NCBI RefSeq assembly: GCF_004379255.2
Contig: NC_056035.1
Location: 34,797,208 to 34,861,207 of the forward strand
Direction: 5' to 3'
Length of the DNA stretch: 64,000 nucleotides
Source: Salvia splendens
Lineage: Eukaryota; Streptophyta; Magnoliopsida; Lamiales; Lamiaceae
The position numbers and the translations under genes were made by a program. Below, piece after piece: positions 23,751 to 40,900 of the stretch (its first letter is position 1; each line of letters begins with the position of its first letter). The notes beneath the pieces were generated by a model, which saw only the letters and a list, made by a program, of their open reading frames with translations, was not told where the DNA came from and ran no database searches.

Positions 23751-23833
23751 TTTTCCCATTTGTGGAATAGATAACAAAATGGGTACATTTACGTAATATT
23801 TAGTGTAAACTCCCCCATAAACCCGATTTTCCC
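23731..23833 (-). repeat. MULE right terminal inverted repeat
   Basis: Reverse complement of 6568-6670 with a few substitutions. It is followed by the duplication TTTGTAATT at 23834-23842. It faces the ESD4-like gene, whose start codon is about 275 bp away. Confidence 0.93.
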
Positions 23834-23842
23834 TTTGTAATT

Positions 23843-24108
23843 CCAAATCCCTTTTCGCAATCGCAGCTATTTCCATAAGCCTAATCCTTCGTCGATTGCT
23901 CTCAAATTCTTGAAATTAGTTGCTCGTCAACGACCTCTCCCTCAAAAAACCCTAATTCGCCTCAAATCCGCGACAATTTTCCGATCAATCTCATCTCGTG
24001 CATAACCTTTTTTCCAAATTCAAAAGCCCCACGCCGTTTTTACCGCAAAATACCGAACGTTTCGATGATTCAACGGTTGGGGTTTTCACCGGAGTAGTAG
24101 CTTGGATA
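23843..24108 (+). promoter_or_regulatory. ESD4-like proximal promoter and 5' UTR, truncated by the MULE
   Basis: Only about 265 bp separate the MULE target duplication from the start codon. The stretch is CT-rich in places (GACCTCTCCCTC) and has no clear TATA box. Transcription must start here or inside the MULE end. An in-frame GTG at 23998 was not chosen because family proteins start at the MGA methionine. Confidence 0.55.
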
Positions 24109-27100
24109 ATGGGGGCTCTAACCAGCAACAGGAAGCGAGGAGACGATTATTTCAAAAACCTTTTGTTTGACCAATCGCACGGCCACATCTCAAAAAAACC
24201 GAAGCTTTCAGCTTCTATGAGTCAAACTACGGTGGATACTAATCGTGCGGCGGCGGCGAACTCGGTTGCTGCCAGAATTGCGCAGTATCCGGATAGGAAA
24301 TTGGGGTTTACGAGGAAAGTTCACGCCCCAGTTAACCATAGATTTGGAAGTTCTTTTAAGAATACTGTATCTGCTGCTGGTTCTAGGGAATCCCCATCTG
24401 ATAAAATGGGGAAATTTAGTTTTCTCTCGCGGCTTTTAAACTTTGAAAAACTTAAGGATTCGGCATTGAGATCTACCAGGTATATCGCTCCAGTGAAACA
24501 GAAAGAGAAGGAGGTGATTGAGCTTGATAGCAGCGAAGACCAGGATTTTGATGTTGTCTCTAATGATTCTAGCATAGAAGAGGTGGAGATTGTGGATTCC
24601 CAGGAGAGAAGGTGGAAGGGGGGAGAATGGGTTGTGGAGAAAGAAGTGCGGTCTTTAGATTCTTCTGTGGTCACTGATGTTAGCAATGCGGCAAAGGTTG
24701 ATGATTTGAAGAATTATGGATTGTCGTTGTTGGACCCAATGACTGATGATTCGGAGGTGCCACTGTATAAGAGATGGTATGATAGTATAAAGAAAAGCGA
24801 TGCTAAGCTTGCCCACATAAGTTTTAATATAGATTTACAAGAAAAGAGGGCTCAAGGGTTGCAGTTATTGCGGCCTCCAAAGAAAGAAGAGCCTATTAAG
24901 GTGGTCTTTGGTTTTACTGTTCTATCCTTTGTGCAATTGAATTTTTAGTCATATGTTTTAATTAGGTTGTACTTTTTTGTAGGACGTGACTGAGGAGTGC
25001 TTCGTGCCTCTTACTCATGATGAAAAGGATGAGGTTTCTCTTGCCTTGTCTAATTCCTACAGGTTGTTATTCCTCTTCGATTGAACTGGATGTCTTTCAT
25101 GTGCTTTTTACTAAATCTTATCTTTGTTCGGTATTTGCAGGAGAAAAGTTTTGGCCACTCATGCGAATTCAGGCATTGATATTTCTGGAGAAATACTACA
25201 GTGTTTGAGGCCCGGAGCATGGCTTAATGATGAAGTGATTTTCTGTATTTTTTTGCATGAATTTCATAAGATTAGGTGGAGATACGGAATCTTTCATGTG
25301 GAGGCTGAGGCTGTGGTTAAATATATTCTTGTATTGCAGGTCATTAATGTGTATCTTGGGCTGTTGAAAGAAAGGGAAAATAGGGCGCCAGAGAAGTTTC
25401 TCAAGTGCCATTTCTTTAATACCTTCTTCTACAAGAAGGTTTGCTCATCGCTCATGGATCCATTCTTTAGCACCATGTCGCATTTATTAAATTGTTAGCC
25501 TGACATACCTGATACACGTTATAGTTTCTCTTCATACGAGAAGATTACACTTACTGCCCCTAACATTTAGAAGTGCGCTTCTATTTCTAATTGTCTAAAG
25601 CGTTGTATTGTCACTTGGTGCTTTCTCAGCTTAGTAACGGGCGGGGTGGCTACAATTTTCAATCAGTTCGAAGATGGACTACACAGAGAAAGCTCGGATA
25701 TAGTCTTTTAGAGTGTGACAAAGTATGTTTCTGGGAATTTTCATTTCATTAAAAGCTTTTATTTGTCAAAGTCTCTACTTATCCCTTTGAATTAATTCAT
25801 TTGTGGTGCTGTTACTTAATTTTCTTAGATTTTCGTGCCTATCCACAAAGGAAACCATTGGTGTCTGGCAGTTATCAACAAAAAGGATGAAAAGTTTCAG
25901 TACCTTGATTCGCTCGGAGGTCGTGATTATCAAGTTCTGAATGCACTGGTACGCTTACTTCCTTGTTAAGCTGGCTGAACTTAGTTTCTGTATTTTAGTT
26001 TATAGCTGATTTTCGTTTATCTACAAGTTCAGCTGTCTGTAGTTCGTGTTAGATCTATTATCCATGCATATGTGGGATATTGTTTGCTCTCTTGTACTAT
26101 ATAATTAGCAAGCTTTGTTCTATCATTGTCTCTATATAGCTTTGATGTTTGTAAGTACTCCCTCCGTCCCACCCAAGATGACCACATTCTTGAGTGGCAT
26201 GGAGTTTTAGGTGGAATAATTGTTTGTGATAAAGTAGTTTGAAAAAGTAATTGAATATTTTAATGAGGGGAGATGATAGAGAGATTTAATTCCAAATATA
26301 GAAAGTGGACATCTTGAATGGGACAAACTAAAAAGGAAAGGTGGTCATCTTGAATGGGACGAAGGGGGTAGCAGTTATGGGAAAATAAGGAAAGAAAGAA
26401 GTTGGAAGGAGAGAGAAAGGGGAAATGAATTAATTGATGCATTAAAGGTGGAAAATAAATGGGAGTTGTAAAATTGAACTCTGGTTGTTGCACCTATTGA
26501 ATATGTATCATGGAAGCTATTGTGCATATCTGTATTTTCTCATTATTTATGTTTAACTTTTTAGCAAAATCGTTTCTATATAATTTTATTCACTGTATAT
26601 ATAATTAAGAAGTATTGCAATCTTAATTTCATTCATCACACTCCCACATTCCTTTACTTAGGTTAGGACTCATCTAATCTATTTTTCTTTTTTCTGTGGG
26701 GGAGAGGAGGAATTGTATGTGTAAGATCACAATATTGTAATTTATAAAGTAGCCCTTTTTAGAGTGGAGCAGTATCCATCCAATTTGCTGGAAAAATAAT
26801 CTATTTATGTTACATCATCATTTTGGAGCTATAGTCTTCGGTTGCTCTCTGAGGATTGCATCCCATGTTACGTGGCATTTAAGCTACATAATGCATTGAT
26901 TTGTTCATAATTTTTTCTGGTTTATCTAGTTTTTTTTTACTATGGCATGACCCTTTTTGAAGTTATAAATGTAGGCCAAGTATTTTGTGGATGAGGTGAA
27001 GGACAAGTCTGGAAAGGATATTGATCTTAACTCATGGGAGAAAGAATTCGTCACAGAACTTCCAGAGCAGTTAAATGGGTAACTTGTGAAACTTCCGAGT

Positions 27101-28001
27101 ATTTTAGTTTTTGTGCTTGTGAATGTGAAAGCTTGAAAATATATTGGCATATAAGAGAACAAATTGATATAACTGAACTAACGTGAAATTGAACTAGCGA
27201 TTCTTGAACTTATCTGTCAAAAGTAGTCCTCCCTTGTCCCTCATACCAATTAGTATACTCAGATATCTGTTATTCTGTTTTTCATCATCAATATTCTGCA
27301 TGGTGTTATGCTATTGGTGAAGGTACGGTAGAAATAGGGTAAAAGCTTTGCTGTATAAACTTCCAAAACTTTGTGGCTCTGTCAACATATAATAAAACAA
27401 GATTAATTTTTACTAAGTTGATAAATAATGTAATATTTTTTCATTATTATGATAAATTGCTTGTGGACAGGTATGATTGTGGTGTGTTCATGATTAAATA
27501 TGCCGACTTCTATAGCAGGGATATTGGACTTTGCTTTAGCCAGGTAAACACTTCAGTGTAGCTTGTAAAAGAAGCTCCATATTTGCCTGCTTTTCAACTT
27601 GTCTGTCTGACATCTGCCTAGTGGCATACATAGTACTGTATATTGGGCTTTCCTCGAGATACATTTTCAAGAAGTGAGCTAATTATTATTTACCCTTGTT
27701 TTGAAAAGTGTTTTCTCATCAGTCATATTAACAACATAAAATTCGTCACATTTCCTTCCTTTCCTTGGCCACTGTGTAGCAGTTCACTTCAATTTTTGTG
27801 TGGGTACTTAGTGTCCTCCAAAATTGAACTTTCCTCAAGGAATGAGTAGAGCGCTTGCAAGTCACCTTATTATGGCATATCTATATTTCAAATTTTAAGC
27901 GTAACTGAGGTTGATTTGATTGTTTTTTTTGGCAATAGGATCATATGCCATATTTTAGGCAGAGGACAGCGAAGGAGATTTTGAAATTGAGAGCAGACTG
28001 A
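24109..28001 (+). CDS. ESD4: ESD4-like SUMO protease (ULP1 family, C48)
   Basis: Nine exons join in phase: 24109-24900, 24983-25062, 25141-25234, 25340-25438, 25630-25722, 25829-25948, 26975-27078, 27471-27543 and 27939-28001. They give 505 residues; Arabidopsis ESD4 has about 489. The start MGALTSNRKRGDDYF matches the ESD4 N-terminus. The first exon encodes the variable regulatory half with an acidic patch (VIELDSSEDQDFDVV). The C-terminal catalytic domain shows His396 in GNHWCLAVI, Asp413 in QYLDSLGG, and Gln458 and Cys464 in EQLNGYDCGVF, so the triad is complete. The family matures SUMO precursors and removes SUMO from targets at the nuclear periphery, and in Arabidopsis it affects flowering time. 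Intron 6 contains a Stowaway. A 17-kb MULE lies just upstream and may affect its promoter. Confidence 0.95.
26158..26368. mobile_element. Stowaway MITE in ESD4 intron 6
   Basis: It starts CTCCCTCCGTCCCACC and ends GGGACGAAGGGGG, flanked by TA at 26156-26157 and 26369-26370. It is 211 bp. Internally the motif GATGACCACATTCTTGA recurs as its complement near 26345. Confidence 0.9.
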
Positions 28002-29092
28002 TGAACAGAGATCTGACTGTTCTGCCTACACTACACTTTTGATGGCTCCATGGCAGAAAATCATTGCTAGATGAGATCATAATGTAAGATGTGCTTTCTG
28101 TAAATTACAAAGATGGGGTTCACATACATTGCACATTCAGACCCTGCAGTTACTGAAGTTGCCAGCCTCTTTCATCACACTTGCTTGTAAGCTTCAGCGA
28201 AAGCACCGAAAACTGTACATGGATACAAGTGTTGAGCAACACAGCTTGATGGTCACCTGGTTGATTATAAAAAGTCCATCTGATTATAAGTTCATAACCA
28301 TAGCCCATTCCCAAATTGGTCCGAGGAGATCTACTCATTCTTTTTTAAATTTTTTTCCAGTGATGATTCGACACGGTTTTTATATCATGTGATGTGTTCA
28401 TAGTAATTTTGCAGTTTAGCTATAAGATTTTTTTTTTCTGGGGGTGTGGGGGAGTGGGTCTAAGTCTCTGAAATGTCTTAGTTTGAGTGTTTTTCTTTAC
28501 TCGGGAAATGTAACTCCATGTTTGATAAAAATTGATGCGGATAATGGAGATTTTTCGTGTATATTTGCATGACTTGCCAGATTCTTGAATTTTATTTGTT
28601 GCTTACTATTTTTGTTGTGGATATATTTTAACATACAAAAATACGAGGAAACAAATGCAGCTAATTGGAATGTATTGAGTAGAGGCTTGTTGAAAATCCA
28701 TCCATTGAAATAATGATGATTGGTGGTGACAATGGATAGAAATACCGAATGCAAAAATGTAAATTAGAAGGAAGATACATTTCCAAAAGAATTTCATTAT
28801 AAAATATTGAATTAATAACATACCAGAACTCGAAGAAATGTACAAATTTGCTAGGCATTAGATGTGCGACACTAATTGCACACTGATGTGATGCAAATTG
28901 CCAAACTACCGTTAGTTTCACAATAGATTCCTTCAACAGTTCTTAGCATTTTATCTAAGTCGCTTTCTTCTGCTTCACAAATACAAACCTCATCTGGGCG
29001 ATTCGTATGTATAGTTGACAGTAAAGGTAGGCTATAGTCGGTACAATAAACAAGAACAAACGTAAGTTCCCTGGGCCTCCGTAACTGTTGCT
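28002..29092. other. Convergent 3' regions of ESD4-like and KIN-13A genes
   Basis: The two genes end toward each other across 1.09 kb. Both 3' UTRs must lie here. I see no further gene and no clear transposon. Short open frames near 28500-28930 have AT-rich, non-coding character. Confidence 0.6.
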
Positions 29093-34122
<5,030 letters not shown>

Positions 34123-35449
34123 CGATCTCTTTTGCGGAGCCAATTTTCAAGATCTAGTTTTCCACACTTCAATCAAACAATTACAACAAAATTCCAGAAA
34201 TCAATAACAATAGATGATCCAACCACAAAAACATCATCCAGAAAACGAATTTAACAACAAAGTGGCACAAAATGTAGAAATCATACGAAGAGTGGGAAAT
34301 CGGAACCAAAAGCCAACACATCAACGCGCTCCGCACCAGGGGAAAAAAAACCACAGTCCAATCCCAATCCCCTTAATTTGCGTTATAAATTCCCCAATTC
34401 ACAGCGTCTACAATGATATCCTACAAAGATCATAACCGAAACAAAAAAATTGCATTTCAATCAGAATTACACAAAATTCAAGCAATGCGATGGATAAAAC
34501 AAAACAAATCAGCAGAATCCTACCTGAAACAAAATCAATAGAACATGGAATGCAGACGGATCTGAGAGTTCTATCAAGAAACATTAAAACAGATAATTTT
34601 GGGCGGAACTTCCTGCAGATTTCTGAGATTGCTTAAGAGTGGAACGGAGCGTCTATATATGATGATTATATATTTATTGTATATCTAATATCTACATTGC
34701 TTTGTATTTCCAAGTTTTCTTTTACTGTTGGCGGATAAATTATTCATCAGTGAAATTTTAGGATAATATATACACAGATACGTATATGGATTTGCATGTA
34801 TTCTCACAAAATTGGGTGGCGATTTTTTTTGAAATAAATAATTAATACACGGTTCATTTTAGGAGTTTAATATTGGACATTTGACAGATTAATAATGGAT
34901 AGTTCATTTCATAATATACTACCAATAAATAGGTGATTAAGCTTCATTAATCATCGCATTTATTTTGAGCTTATTTTAGAACACCCAAATTATCCCAACC
35001 TCTCCAAAATAAAAATGTATGGTGAGTATTTAAATCGTATTGCTCTATTCTCTTTAAAATAATACTACTAGAAATCATCATAATCGATTTGATCATTGCC
35101 AAAAAGATTATGAAAATGGAATTTTATTAACGCTCAAGCTAAGTGGTTGCTAAAACTTATTCGCCATATTATTTATTTTGTAGTATAAATTACTATATTG
35201 TTACTAACAAATGGGTATGTTGGAGTACTATTGTCAGGTAAATTATCATTGAGCAGCTATCAAGAATTGAAATAGACAGCTACTCGACCAGATCAAGAAC
35301 TACTAAATGGCTATACCCATCCTACCTAAATGGAATATAATGTTTTCACCAAATAAATCATAACATGCATATTTATATAAGTATATTTGCTTAGAGCTTT
35401 AAAAATGCCAGTGAAGCATCACATGTCGACCTATTTATTACGGTAACAT
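34123..35449. other. KIN-13A 5' UTR and upstream region
   Basis: 34123-34640 is probably the KIN-13A leader, perhaps with a leader intron (TTTCAG followed by GTAGGATTC near 34523 on the minus strand). A TATATATA-like stretch lies near 34653-34675. 34700-35449 is AT-rich with no gene seen. Confidence 0.5.
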
Positions 35450-35742
35450 AATTTATATAGACTAAAGTTGTTACTTACATTTGACCAAAATAACTTTTTG
35501 GTCATTTACATTATGTTTGTGACCTTTTGATCCCAAACAATATATTTTGGTCCAAACTTAACTTTTTCCGTTAAAATTAACGGTCAAATGTGTTTGATCA
35601 AATTAATGACTTAATTATAATATAATTAATCTAATTAACTTAATTAATTTAATAGTATTAAAATTTATAAAATGAGTATTTTTTTACTTAAAATAAAAAT
35701 TAATTAATTTTTTTTCACTTAAGAATAAAATTAAAAGATAAA

Positions 35743-36234
35743 TTGCTTTCCACTATATTTCGTCTCCGTGCTCCCTCGCCAGCGGCTGACGGCTCTCTGG
35801 TCGGGCTGCTGCTCCACTCCAGCCTTCTCTCTTTGCACATCACCTCAATTCAGTCGCCCCCATCGCGCGGCCTGGTGGAGCTCTGCCGCTGCCGTCTCAT
35901 CATCAAACTACCGCTGCCTCTGTTACTCGCCATCCTCTGGTCGCGTTACTCTTTTCTCTCTCGCATTGCAAGGCCGTTGTGGGTTGTTGCTGCCTGCACA
36001 GAGACACCTCCTTTATCGATCACCGCCGTCGCGGCCAAGGATCAGTTGATGTCATGCCCTCTGCTTGCTGTCTGCCTTTGCCTCTCCTCCGCGCAGCTGT
36101 CGCCGCTGCCGGGATCGCCACCGCTGTCTCACCCCCTTCACTCTCGGTCTCTATCTCTCACTCCCTCTTTCGATTTCTCACCAGACACTCTCTCGGCCAT
36201 TCAAACAAACTATGAGGAGTTGGAGTTTTTTCCA
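35743..36234 (+). other. GC-rich open segment, possible captured gene fragment
   Basis: This stretch is open in one frame and its composition is unlike the AT-rich flanks. The translation (RLRAPSPAADGSLVGLLLHS and onward) is Leu/Ser/Pro-rich and I recognise no family. The open frame runs on into the copia LTR by chance. A leader-plus-exon fragment captured by a Pack-MULE is one explanation; simple CT-rich sequence without coding role is another. Confidence 0.35.
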
Positions 36235-36239
36235 ATTTA

Positions 36240-37416
36240 TGTTGGGGATATTGGAATGATATCCTTCTTACTGGAATTACAAGAGATAAACAATACCGGG
36301 CGTAATACAACCCAAGAAGGAAGAACTAAAACTGAAAATTACAACGAAACCGAAACTGTAACTGGAAATAAAACTTAGCCGAGTCGAGGAGGCCTCCTTC
36401 CGCAAGACGAGATACGCCCCGGCATTGCTCTCAGTTTGGTGTGTCGTCCCCAAAGATAAAACAGCTTTGTCTCTGGTGAAGCAGCACCGCAATCAACAGA
36501 GCTCCGGCGAACTGGAATAGGAGAGGGCAGAGCTTTCGGGAAGAAAAGACTATGCAGAGAGTATGATGCTTGTATGTATGTTCTGATTGTTGTTCTGTTA
36601 TTTTCTAATGCAAGGAATGACTAGCCTATTTATAGGCTTGGTCCACTGCGGGGTTAACTCAGCCTTGATGGTTGTTATCATGGCTCATCATGGCGGGGCA
36701 GTAACCGCCAGCCGTTACGAGTTTGAAAGCTGGAGTGGTCGACGTTGAATCTAGACGCTGTACAAGCCCTAGTTCAACCGTCACACGTGGACTTCGTGAA
36801 GCGACTTGATCAAGATACTGATCAAGCCATCGCTCAAGGCGCAGCAGGCCGAGTTGATCAGGCTGTTGATCAAGGCGCATCATGTCCAGTTGATCAGGCT
36901 GCTGCCCAAAACTGAGGTGGTCCAAAACATTAAGTCTGGATCCAGGGACAAGCCTAAGAACCAAGCCCAAAGACCACCCAAGGACCAATTGCCAAGACCA
37001 AGACCAAGGGCAAGGGCATAGGCTCGGGCTCCGGCACGGCTCGGCTCGGCGCGCGTGTGCGCGCGTGTGGGCTCTTTCACCCATCTTAGTCCACGATAAT
37101 TACTAAGTGTAACAAGTCACTTAATAAATACACATTTAAAGATGTGTCTCATCTTCTATGTGACATAATTAACATTAGTTAATTACTCCCTACACTTTCA
37201 ACTCATAGTTTTATCAAAAGCTACAATGCGGCCAACTTTAATCCACTATTTCTCACTCACCGGGAATCGGATTTGAGAAAGTGAATATACTACGGTCATC
37301 TACGCGGAACGTAGATCGACGCTATATCATTTAATTTTTCCAAAATTAAATGTCTCGTCACATTTATTATTGGTCAAACTTCATTGACCGGACATCTTAA
37401 ATTTAAGATTCCAACA
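36240..37416 (-). repeat. Copia LTR (3' in element orientation)
   Basis: It pairs with 42438-43611 and ends GATTCCAACA on the plus strand. Open frames within it, such as an Arg/His-rich one near 36659-37084, recur in the other LTR and are not genes. Confidence 0.92.
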
Positions 37417-37976
37417 ATCCCCCACATGAGTGGAAATAGCCAAATGCATATGCGTGCAGACACAAGCTCAACCCTCACGAGGTATATAAGCATAAGGATA
37501 TGTAGTTTTTGGCTTTGAACCCTCCATATTCAACACCATCGGATACACAGGCGGCTTATTAGCGCGATGCTTTGAACTAATCCCCACGGCGTGCACCGAG
37601 ACAATGGTGTTAACGCTTAAACACCTCACCCTCATCCGTTCTCACGTTTTGTGTCCTTTGCGGCCTTGGACACCACTTTGGATTCATAAGTGTGTTATTT
37701 GAAGCGGCCTCACTTCACACTTATATAGGTGATTCCTAATCGAGTATCTTGCCCTACTCGGTCTCCTTGAGAACTCAATCTCCTCGAGATCCTTAGGAGT
37801 CATTAAAAGTCATAGACTTAGCCTCACCACTAGGCAAGTTTTCCAACACTCTATTACTCTCTAGGGAATAGATATAGTTGAGTGTTTCTCATGAACTCTC
37901 ATAGCTTAGTTGTCCCTTTGAACCAAGTTCTTGGGATCTCCAGTCATCATGGTTGGGTTACCACTATGACAATTCT

Positions 37977-40900
37977 TTAGTTTGTAGATTTCAAATTCAT
38001 TCCCTCTAGCAACTTATTCATTTGATCATGGTTTAACCCTTTAGCTAGCGGATCCACTAGATTATCTATTGACTTCACATAGTCAATTGTAATCACCCCT
38101 GTTGTGATCAAATGTCTCACGGTGTTATGTCGTCGACGTATATGTCGAGACTTACTGTTATAGAAGCCATTGTTTGCCCTTCCAATAGTCGCTTGGCTAT
38201 CGCAGTGGATCAGCACTGGTGGCACTGGCTTAGACCAACATGGAATATCTTCAAGGAAGTTCTTAAGCCACTCGGCTTCCTCACCAGCCTTATCTAAGGC
38301 AATGAATTCCGATTCCATTGTTGATCGGGCTATACATGTCTGTTTTGTGGATTTCCACGATACAGCACCACCCCCAATAGTAAAGACGTATCCACTTGTT
38401 GAAAGTGAGTCTCTATTGTCGGATATCCAATTTGCATCACAGTACCCTTCAAGTACCGGAGGGTATCTCGAAAAGTGTAGCCCAAGATTTTGAGTATGTT
38501 TTAAATATCTCAAAACCCTTACAAGAGCTCTTCAATGCTCTTTGCTTGAATTGCTCATGTAACGACTCAACTTGTTCACGACACAAGTAATGTCAGGTCG
38601 AGTGCAATTAGTCAAGTACATAATGCACCCGATGACCCGTGCATACTCTTCTTGTGCAACGGGTTCGCCTTTGTTCTTGCTCAAGTGAACGTCGAGTTCA
38701 ATTGGAGTCTTAACCGGCCCACCATCATAGGCTTTGAATTTATTCAATATCTTCTCAACATAATGTGATTGTGTTAAGATGATTCCATCAGACGTTCTTA
38801 GAATCTTCATTCCAAGAATTACATCGGCTAGACCCATGTCTTTCATGTCAAACTTTCTCTTTAACATGGTCTTTGTATCGTTAATTACTTGAGTGTTGCT
38901 ACCCAAGATTAACATATCATCAACGTATAGACACACAATAACATGATCGTTATTAGTGCTCTTGATGTAGACACATTTGTCGCACTCATTGATTTTAAAC
39001 CCATTTGATAACATCTCATTATCAAACTTCAAGTGCCATTGCAATGGCGCTTGTTTCAATCCATATAGAGACTTTACGAGCTTGCATACCGTTTTCTCTT
39101 GTCCAGGTACTACAAACCCTTCGGGTTGCTCCATATAGATTTCATCTTCTAGTTCATCATTTAGAAACACAGTTTTTACATCCATTTAATGAATCTCAAG
39201 ATTGTGCAATGCAGCAATAGCGAGAAGCACTCGGATAGATGTAATCCTTGTTACAGGTGAATAGGTATCGAAGAAGTCATGTCCTTACTTTTGTTTAAAA
39301 CCCTTTACTACTAGTCGGGCTTTATACTTATCCACTGTTCCATCGGCCTTAAATTTCCTTTTAAGTACCCATTTGCAACCTAGAGATTTTGCACCTTCAG
39401 GTAGATCTACCAGCACCCAAGTGTGGTTCAGCAAAATTGAATCAATTTCGCTTTGAACAGCTTCTCTCCAATGTAGCCCGTCTGGGCCATCGAAGGCTAC
39501 TTTTATAGATGTCGGTTCTTCATCTAATATAAAAGCAATGTAGTCAGGACCAAATGTTTTTGGTGTTCTGACCCTACTACCACGTCTTAGTAGTGTATCC
39601 TTTGGATCGGGCCTTGCACGCTTGCGCGATTCAGGTTCCTCATCCGCTGATTTAGAACTAGTGGTTTCATCCTCAATTCTTGTCTCAGAATTGGATGCTA
39701 CGTTTTCCTTCCTTTTGCAAGGAAACGTATTTTCAAGAAATACCGCGTTTCTTGACTCAATTGTTATTCCCACGATCACAGTCGGTATTTCAGAGTTGTG
39801 GACAATAAATCGATATGCACTACTATTAAGTGCATATCCAATGAAGATCCAATCAACCGTTTTAGGTTTGATTGTAACTTCTTTGGGCGGAGGAACCATC
39901 ACCTTTGCCAAACACCCCCACACTTTGAGGTATTTGTAGGATGGCTTCCTTCCCTTCCACAACTCATAAGGAGTAACATCTTTTCCTTTGAGAGGGATTT
40001 TATTCAAGATATAGTTGGCTGTCAAAATAACTTCCCCCACATGTTATGTGGTAATCCTGAAGTCAGAAGCAGTGCATTCATCATCTCTTTTAGAGTTCGA
40101 TTTTTGCGTTCTGCAACACCATTAAATTGTGGTGAATATGGTGCAGTCGTTTGATGGATTATACCACTTGCGTTGCATAATTCCTCAAACAGAGCTACAT
40201 ATTCGCCTCCTCTATCGCTTCGAATCGTTTTGATTTTACAACCAAGTTGATTCTCAACTTCGTTCTTATAATTTTTGAATGCTTCTATTGCTTCATCTTT
40301 ACTTCTTAAAAGATAAATGTAGCAACACCTTGTGCAATCATCTATGAAAGTGATAAAGTACTTTTTACCACCTCTAGTTTGCACCATCTTTAAATCACAT
40401 ACGTCCGTGTGAATTAATTCAAGGGGTTTTGTGCTTCGTTCAACCGAGTGAAACGACAACTTAGTCATTTTTGCTTCAAGACAAATTTCACATTTATCTT
40501 GGTTATCCACTTCATTAGCCTTTAGTAAATCTAAATTCACTAATTTTTTAATGACTTTTGAATTTACATGTCCCAATCTACAATGCCACAAGTTTGAATA
40601 CTCAATCAAGTAAGAGGAAGTAGACGCATTGTTATTGATAGCCAAAGGCTTGGGACCATGGCGTGTAACCACGCTAAGCTTGAAAAGCCCATTGGTTACA
40701 TAACATTTTCTGAGGGATTTTCCAAACTTATACAAAACAAACCTATCGGATTCAAATACAAGTTTAAAACTCTTATTAACTAGTATAGATCCAGACACTA
40801 GGTTCTTGCGGATGTCCGGCACATGCAACGCATCCTTCAGCGTGATAGAGACGCTAGACGTCATTTTGAGGATCACATCTCCAGTTCCTTTGACTTCGGA

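Larger units (their letters stand above)
6568..23833. mobile_element. Mutator-like element (MULE) carrying mudrA and a plant mobile domain gene
   Basis: The outer ends are inverted repeats starting GGGAAAATCGGGTTTATGGG on both strands, nearly identical over about 100 bp and similar over about 135 bp. The flanking 9-bp duplication TTTGTAATT (6559-6567 and 23834-23842) is perfect, the classic MULE signature. The span is 17,266 bp; removing the nested LARD and its extra target copy leaves about 7.9 kb. The left gene (mudrA-type transposase, +) and right gene (PMD protein, -) are convergent, as mudrA and mudrB are in maize MuDR, so each terminal repeat probably supplies a promoter. Arrays of 20-bp micro-palindromes occupy both subterminal regions and the space between the gene ends. 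The element lies about 275 bp upstream of the ESD4-like start codon. Confidence 0.95.

Noticed and set aside
23998..24108. Longer N-terminus for the ESD4-like protein from a GTG
   Set aside because: No ATG is present there and family proteins start at the MGA-type methionine found at 24109.
28497..28936. Open frames between ESD4 and KIN-13A
   Set aside because: Overlapping, AT-rich, without domain; they fall in the two convergent 3' regions.
34123..34143. KIN-13A start at a TTG seven codons upstream
   Set aside because: TTG is not a normal plant nuclear start and an ATG lies at 34122 in frame.
35743..36378. A 211-codon open frame as a real gene
   Set aside because: Its end runs into the copia LTR, it has no known domain, and composition (CT-rich) can keep a frame open by chance. 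Kept only as possible captured DNA.
36659..37084. Arg/His-rich open frame
   Set aside because: It lies wholly in the copia LTR, recurs at 42859-43278 and has no recognisable domain.
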